Shown here: positions 57,780 to 64,000 of the stretch, piece after piece
Layout of the letters: every line of letters begins with the position of its first letter
How positions within the stretch are numbered: the first letter of the stretch is position 1
Assembly: GCA_949130485.1 (NCBI GenBank)
Contig: OX422191.1
Location: forward strand, 7,503,754 to 7,567,753
Direction: 5' to 3'
Origin: Agelas oroides
Taxonomy: Eukaryota > Porifera > Demospongiae > Agelasida > Agelasidae
DNA length: 64,000 bases
Translations under genes and position numbers: made by a program
Notes under the pieces: generated by a model
The model's input: only the letters and a program-made list of their open reading frames with translations
Told to the model about the DNA's origin: nothing
Databases searched by the model: none

Positions 57780-59669
57780 ATGAAGTTGGAAACTTTTGAG
57801 TGTGGAGTGATTCTGTTCACAATCAGCTTGTGTTGGGTTAGTGCACTACATCCAGCAACTGAGACTACTGAAACCCTTGGTGACAGCAAGAGTGATGGAT
57901 CAAGTTGTGTAGAGGAACAGTCCTGTCCAACTTGGTACCTGGCAGTAAAATATAGTGGAGTAACAAGGTGTGTGTGTGATGCCATATTTGAGCATGGTGT
58001 GGTGTGTAATGAGGCTACCCAACAGACTCTAATACGTGCAGGCTATTGTATGAGTTATGATTACAGAATTAATGCCTCAGTAATTGGAAGATGTCCGTTC
58101 AACTACCACCATCCTGATACTCAGATTGTCTACATCACTCTTCCGAATGATAGTTCTGAGTTAAACAGCTTCATGTGCAATGGCTTGAATCGAACAGGTC
58201 TGTTGTGCAGCCAGTGTCAGCAAGGTTTGGGACCTGCAGTTCTCACCTACAAAAGAGAGTGTGTAGAATGTTTTGATAAGCGATATGGGTGGCTTTTGTA
58301 CATTACAGCTACCTTGATTCCCACCACCATTTTATGTTTCTTAGTAATAATTTTCCAATTTCATGTAACCTCTCCTAAAATGAATGCTTTTGTGTTTCTC
58401 TGTCAGTTCGTAACATGTGCAAGCACAGTCTCAACCCCATTTGTTTATGTTCACTTCACCACAAATTTAACAGCAATTCACTTTATTGCATTGCCGTTAG
58501 TAACTTTCTATGGAATATGGAATTTAGATTTCTTTCGATATTTCATCCCTCAAGTTTGTATCAGCAGTGACATGAATACACTTCACACACTAGCACTGGA
58601 GTATGTTGTTGCCATTTATCCACTTTTGTTGACAGTGATGATTTATCTTTGTATTGAGATGTACGACAGTGGAGTTAGGTTGATGGTTTGTGTGTGGAGG
58701 CCATTCCATGCGTGTTTTGCTCGTTCAGAAGGAGGTGGGATCTTAAAGGATCTGTAGTCCATGCCTTTGCTACTTTCCTGCTGTTGTCATATTCAAAGTT
58801 ACTGACAGTATCCTACAGTTTACTAGGTGGTACTGAACTATACAGCAACAAAGGCAAAAGAGTTGATCCAGTTGTACTATACTATAACGCTTCAATTGAG
58901 TACTTCAGCAGACAACACCTTCCATTTGCTGTGCTTGCAATATGTGTGCTGCTAGTGTTTGCTGTTTTCCCAATGTTACTTCTCCTCCTGTACCCCATGA
59001 GATCATTTCAGAGATGTCTCGGCTACTGTACTAGAATAAGGTGGCAATTTTTGCACACATTTGCTGACACCTTCCAGGGAGGTTACAAGAATGGTACCAA
59101 TGGTACTTGGGACTATCGCTACTTTGCTGGACTCTACTTACTATTTCGAATTGTTCTGCTGGTGGCATTCATTTTTTCGTTGAATTACCAGTGGCTAATA
59201 CTGATACCACTTCCAATTTTTGTGTCCTTAATGTTTGCTTACTTTCGTCCTTACAAGAACAACTACTTCAACATTATAGATGGTTTGGCTTTTGTTTTAT
59301 TGGCTTTAACAATTTTCTTGATAATGTATGCAACTAGAGCAAATCCTTTTCCTGTTCAGATACTGTATGTAGTGGGATTAATTCCATTTTTGTATTTTAT
59401 ATCATTCATTTTGCAAACTCCTCCCTCGAGCAGCATTATTTCGTTCTTGTTGCAGCAGGATTGGGAAAGTACTCCAAGCACGAAATGAAAACCAGCACCT
59501 GCACATTCAGAGAGATGGGACCATTGATGAGGATCTTCCAGACAGAATTGTGAATCCTGACATGTACCAACCACTTCTTCCAGCTACAAGCAATGGAGAG
59601 GGGAATTCCCAAACTGACACTCAACCACAGGCTGGTGTGAATAGCCTCGTGGCCTGTTCTTCCATATAG
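57780..59669 (+). pseudogene. TM5: family member with two frameshifts
   Basis: ATG at 57780, signal peptide and ectodomain intact. A 1-nt deletion near 58724 (TTTCAG to TTCAG relative to TM2) stops the first frame at 58757. The second frame continues to about 59413, where a 2-nt deletion (GTACAAAC to GCAAAC) breaks it again, with a stop at 59486-59488. The last ~85 codons are in a third frame ending at 59667-59669, with CSSI replacing the usual YGSI. The ectodomain (LIRAGYC, NASVIGRC) matches TM2 and TM6. Relics of all membrane segments are present. Confidence 0.85.
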
Positions 59670-59947
59670 AGCTTTGCAAGGCAAAGTATTTTGACCAGCA
59701 AATGTGACCAACTTTACATGGCAGTCATGCTTGATTTGTGTGATCACTGATTTCAGACAGAAGCATTAATCTTATAAAGCTATTTGCACAGTGTACATGT
59801 ACAGCTACTTCTATAGATTCCATAGACCCATAAGGTGCACAGAGGCAATTTGAGATCCAAACAGGTGCCATTCTGTATTCTGCGTGGCTTAATTCCACTG
59901 TGCACGTCTGCACTGTCGGGATGTGTAGTTTTCATTGCCAATGTTTT

Positions 59948-60262
59948 CCATTGGAGGAGGTACCGTAGGTCATAAAAAATCAAATCTTGGAGCTGGTAAA
60001 AAAAAATTGTAGTAGCTCTGTTATGACATACAGAAGACTTTTGTATGTCATAACAGAGCTACTACAAATCTTTGTAAACCATCTATAATGTTGCAACTAC
60101 TGGAGAAAGTTTTTAGCAAAATTATCTGATTCCTGCGAAAGAGAATAAAAAGGAGAGTGTGTTTTCTGTAAATATATGTCATAACGGCAACCTTGTATTG
60201 ACCAGCTCCAAGATTTGATCTCTCGTGTATGGGAGCATGCAATGACCAAATGCCTCTGGTTT
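59948..60262. repeat. foldback remnant with an internal perfect hairpin
   Basis: First of two foldback copies after TM5. The outer ends correspond to the GGAGGAGGTA / TGCCTCTGG ends of the module. At 60007-60031 and 60043-60067 there is a perfect 25-bp inverted repeat (TTGTAGTAGCTCTGTTATGA...) with an 11-nt loop. Confidence 0.8.
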
Positions 60263-60480
60263 TGCATGTCTATATCTATCCAATAGTAATCTTAGCTGTG
60301 GCTTTGAACTTTGTACAGCTACTTTTATAGATTCCATAGACCCATAAGATGCACTGAGTGAACGTGAGATCAAAACAGGTGCGATGCATTTACAACTCTT
60401 GTGCTGTATTCTGCATGACCTCCAGTCAGATTTTATCTGCATATCTACACTGTTGGTATACGTGTGTATTTTTCTGATTT
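60263..60480. repeat. duplicated 3'-flank segment
   Basis: Repeats the post-gene sequence already present at 59790-59900 (ACAGCTACTT.TATAGATTCCATAGACCCATAA, ATCCAAACAGGTGC-like). The TM5 unit therefore carries two tandem copies of flank plus foldback. Confidence 0.7.
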
Positions 60481-60848
60481 CCATTGGAGGAGGTAGCTAG
60501 GACATGAGGAATCAAATCTTGGAGGTGGGAAAAAAAAAGAAGCTTGCTGGTTGTTCTATTATGTATGACATACAGAAGCTGCTCCCTGCCTGACCCTCGA
60601 GCAAAACTCAACATGATTGCTGAAAATACCAGTTTTAGTCTGCTTAGTTTGCTTACGAATGTAATTAAGTGCCTGATAAATTACATTCCTAAGGCAAACT
60701 AAACTGGTGCATGTTTTCTGTTATCCTGTTGAGTTTTGCTTGGGGATCAGTACATCATAACAGAGCTACCAGCAAGCTTTCTTTGACAAGCTCCAAGATT
60801 TGATCTCTTATGTACGGGAGCATGCAATGTCCGACCTCCTCCGGGTTT
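60481..60848. repeat. foldback element, second copy after TM5
   Basis: Full module, closest to the TM4 copy (TGTTATCCTGTTGAGTTTTG in the right arm). Confidence 0.85.
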
Positions 60849-61684
60849 GCATGTCAGCAAGTCTCCAACAGTAATTATCACAAAACCACATTCACCTAAA
60901 CCTTACCTGTGGCTTTGAACTCTTAGAGTCTGGTGTGTAGCTTAATATGGCATTAACCATGCACTATCATGTTAGGGAAATAAAACAATTCAGTATACAT
61001 TACTTCAATGTTTATAGTCCCTTGCAACAACTTGCAACAGTAGCTATAACAACAATCAAGATGATGTGCCGTGGTAGAAACTGGATTTTTATATACCTAT
61101 CTATTGGGATAATTATGTATGTTGATCACAATATTATGTAGAAATCCTTCGGAAGGATTTACAGCTGTTTCTCCTGCCTTCATGCATGTGAGCCTATAGT
61201 TGCAGGAATCATCCGTCCAACCACACTTCTGAAATGTATGAACTAAGAACAATTGTAGCTCACTAATTAGCCACACAGTGCAGATAGGTTAGGACTTAGC
61301 AAAGCAAGGACCTGTACAGTGATACGTACCAGTATCTAGGCCTGATGAGTAGCTAGAGTGTCAACAGCAAAGATCTCCAAAAATTCACTTTCCATATCAT
61401 TGAGGGAGTCTCAGGCCCAAAACAACTATGTAGGGCAATGAATATCAGGTGTGCAGCAGAAAGATCTTATACCTTCCCTACAGTGCAGAAATCTTGCCAA
61501 GAGTTGCTTCAAGAAGGCAACAACATTTTAATCTCTTGAAACATCTCTTGCTCTTGACCATCTCCCAGACACCGATCCCATACTACAACTGTTGTGTGTG
61601 TGTGTGTGTGTGTTGAAAGTTGGTGGGTGTGGTACTTGTCTGCCTATCTTCTTGTTCAACCAACCCCCCAGCCTACAGGCCTGT
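60849..61684. other. conserved non-coding spacer module
   Basis: More diverged copy of 9157-10002; a short GT run lies at about 61591-61612. No gene recognised. Confidence 0.55.
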
Positions 61685-61965
61685 ACCATAGCTCTATCTA
61701 ACTCTATCATGGCTGATCGTGACTCTACATGACTCTACCACACTCTATTGTGACTCTACCTGACTCTAGTGCACTTACCTGGCATGACACTATGTGAGAT
61801 TACCAGACTGTACCACAGCTCTACTTGGCTCTACATCACTCTACCACACTCCACCGTGGCTCTACTTGACTCTATCTGAGTGTACCACACTCTACCATGT
61901 CTCTACTTGATACTGAAGTCTACCATGGCTATACCTGACTCTACCACATTCTACCTCTATAGGGA
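61685..61965. repeat. 41-bp CTCTAC minisatellite, short form
   Basis: About six degenerate units, uninterrupted. Confidence 0.85.
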
Positions 61966-62033
61966 GCTATGCATTCATGACAAGTATATAGAACACCCAA
62001 AAAAGTGTATACTATGCACCCTATTTTTAACAG

Positions 62034-62599
62034 TGTATAAAGACAGCCCCCCTGTCAATCCCCCCACGAATGGAGACATTTCTACTTTGAGTACTGTAGA
62101 CATTTGCCCCGCCAACCCACCAGTGAATGATACACGGGTCAACTCTGAACCCCACTACCGTCCCACCCATCAACAATGGAACTCCTGTGACCGTCCCACC
62201 CATCAACATCACTGTCCCAGTCATCAACAATTAATGCATGGAACTCCTGTGATCAACCCACCCATCAACACAGAATCTCCCACTACTGTCCCACACATCA
62301 ACAATGAAGACCTTCTCTCTATCGCTCCCAACGACACTGGAGACACTCAACCATCTATGACATGCAGCTGCAAAACACGTTATGCTACCAGAAAGTGCCC
62401 TTGTAAGAGAGAGTGCCGTGCATGCAGTGAATATTGCCATCCTGGTCAGGCATGTATTAGTACTACCCAGTTGGCTGAAAGCAAAGCAGACACGTCTCGT
62501 GAAATCGACATTACCAAAGAGCCTTATATGCCAACCAACCAGGCGGATCCAGAGATTTGGACTTGTATCGGCAGTGTCAAGCTAACAGTGGATGCATGA
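62034..62599 (+). CDS. Cys-rich terminal exon, second uninterrupted copy
   Basis: Same length (566 bp from the acceptor-like AG to the stop) and near-identical to 56491-57056, with conservative changes (NPPTNGD, CDRPTHQ, ADTSREID). The Cys cluster is intact, and AATAAA follows at 62959-62964. The same caveats apply: there are no upstream exons. Confidence 0.45.
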
Positions 62600-63079
62600 C
62601 ATTGAGGTCGAACAACTGGCTTTGTGATAGGCTCATCAGTGCAGCCCAGCAGCTACTCCACAAGCAGCATCCACACATTATCTCAATCCACTCCTTACAT
62701 CCCAGCACAGAGCCACACTAATGTCACGTTAGGGCAAGGCAAAGATAGATCAGGCCTAAGGTAATTTGTTCCTTTTCTTACACATTTGGAAGCTGGCAAT
62801 GTGCAACAGTGACACGTACAGCCAGTGGTATTTGCTGATGTGTTACTTGTAGTCAACAGGCACAGATTGAGTGCTATAGCCAATCACTTTTAATCAGCTG
62901 TACATGTCCTAGTTGTGTAGCTTATGTATAGGTGCTTCAAGTGTGTAGATGGACATGCAATAAAGCCACAAATGGGCAGCTCAAAAACATGAGATATTAC
63001 GAAATTGAATACAAATCAATGTGTACATAAACTGTTGTGTAAAACAAAGTGAAAGTGTACATAAACATTAAATTGTTGC

Positions 63080-63303
63080 CACTATGGTTGTGGAAACTGT
63101 TGTGGCAAAAACTTTGTGTTTATGGTTTAGTTTTTACGCAAAACTTTCTGTGACAATAAAAAGATTCTGGGGAGTTCATATGATGTCCTATTACTTGACA
63201 CTGAGTGCTGATCATTACTTTTACAGTAAAGCTTGCGAATCTGAGCTATATCCTACTACCTACATGTGTAACAGTTGTGCGTGTGCACCTGCTGAATACC
63301 ATA
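63080..63303 (+). promoter_or_regulatory. candidate promoter/5'UTR of TM6
   Basis: Copy of the shared segment with GACAATAAAAAGATTC and ATTACTTTTACAG. Confidence 0.35.
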
Positions 63304-64000
63304 ATGAAGTCGGAAACTTTTGAGTGTGGAGTGATTCTGCTCACAATCAGCTTGTGTTGGGTTAGTGCACTACATCCAGCAACTGAGACTACTGAAAACC
63401 TTGCAGACAGCAAGAGTGATGGATCAAGTTGTGTAGAGGAACAGTCCTGTCCAACTTGGTACCTGGCAGTAAAATATAGTGGAGTAACAAGGTGTGTGTG
63501 TGATGCCATATTTGAGCATGGTGTGGTGTGTAATGAGGCTACCCAACAGACTCTAATACGTGCAGGCTATTGTATGAGTTATGATTACAGAATTAATGCC
63601 TCAGTAATTGGAAGATGTCCTTTCAACTACCACCATCCTGATACTCAGATTGTCTACATCACTCTTCCGAATGATACTTCTGAGTTAAACAGCTTCATGT
63701 GCAATGGCTTGAATCGAACTGGCCTGTTATGTAGCCAGTGTCAGCAAGGTTTGGGACCTGCAGTTCTCACCTACAAAAGAGAGTGTGTAGAATGTTTTGA
63801 TAAGCGATATGGGTGGCTTTTGTACATTACAGCTACCTTGATTCCCACCACCATTTTATGTTTCTTAGTAATAATTTTCCAATTTCATGTAACCTCTCCT
63901 AAAATGAATGCTTTTGTGTTTCTCTGTCAGTTCGTAACATGTGCAAGCACAGTCTCAAACCCATTTGTTTATGTTCACTTCACCACAAATTTAACAGCAA
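63304..64000 (+). CDS. TM6: membrane protein, 5' 232 codons (runs off the window)
   Basis: ATG at 63304. The frame stays open to the window end, with signal peptide, the Cys-rich ectodomain ([17 protein letters not shown]), the first membrane segment and the variable block (TVSNPFVYVHF). It is nearly identical to TM5 over the shared part, so this is a recent 5.5-kb tandem duplication. No frameshift is seen in the visible part. Confidence 0.85.
   Translation, partial: MKSETFECGVILLTISLCWVSALHPATETTENLADSKSDGSSCVEEQSCPTWYLAVKYSGVTRCVCDAIFEHGVVCNEATQQTLIRAGYCMSYDYRINASVIGRCPFNYHHPDTQIVYITLPNDTSELNSFMCNGLNRTGLLCSQCQQGLGPAVLTYKRECVECFDKRYGWLLYITATLIPTTILCFLVIIFQFHVTSPKMNAFVFLCQFVTCASTVSNPFVYVHFTTNLTA

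Overview
This is animal-type nuclear DNA: AT-rich, without operons, with unspliced multi-pass membrane genes, 9-bp and 41-bp satellites, palindromic MITE-like elements and a tyrosine-recombinase (YR) retrotransposon. The main gene family, a Cys-rich ectodomain with an 'RTGxLCxxC' motif followed by about ten membrane segments, resembles large uncharacterised families I associate with demosponges. The sponge assignment is an inference; no rRNA or mitochondrial marker is present.

Layout. (1) 1-3740: intergenic DNA with a TG microsatellite and at least five hairpin or foldback elements. (2) 3741-6903: a 9-bp satellite (GTGACAGTA-like) that runs in frame into a 5'-truncated membrane gene (TM1, to 8503). 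(3) 8504-63303: a tandem array of the same membrane gene: TM2 20908-22797 (intact), TM3 36420-38305 (one frameshift), TM4 52514-54406 (intact), TM5 57780-59669 (two frameshifts) and TM6 from 63304 (runs off the window). The spacers are built from shared modules in one order: a ~360-bp foldback 3' of each gene, ~850 bp of conserved non-coding DNA, a short 41-bp 'CTCTAC' minisatellite, an orphan Cys-rich terminal exon, then a candidate promoter segment before the next ATG. The TM4-TM5 and TM5-TM6 units are ~5.3-5.5 kb. The TM1-TM2 and TM3-TM4 units are enlarged by the same insertions: a 1.09-kb TA-flanked transposon, a 7.3-kb split-direct-repeat YR retrotransposon inserted in the Cys-rich exon, and a 0.67-kb foldback element. 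They are recent copies of each other. The TM3 copy also carries a 2.18-kb Mutator-like element with a 9-bp target duplication nested in the TA element. In the TM2-TM3 unit the 41-bp minisatellite has expanded to ~12.1 kb, replaced the Cys-rich exon and promoter segment, and stops at the TM3 ATG.

The intact genes encode secretory-pathway membrane proteins of 629-630 residues with a nearly invariant cytoplasmic tail and a variable block around membrane segments 2-3. Paralogues differ in patches, as expected from gene conversion. Both YR elements are dead and share the same frameshifts, stop codon and reverse-transcriptase active-site change, so they were copied by segmental duplication, not by transposition. 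Unmodified spacers act as empty-site references, which allows four insertion or expansion events to be mapped.
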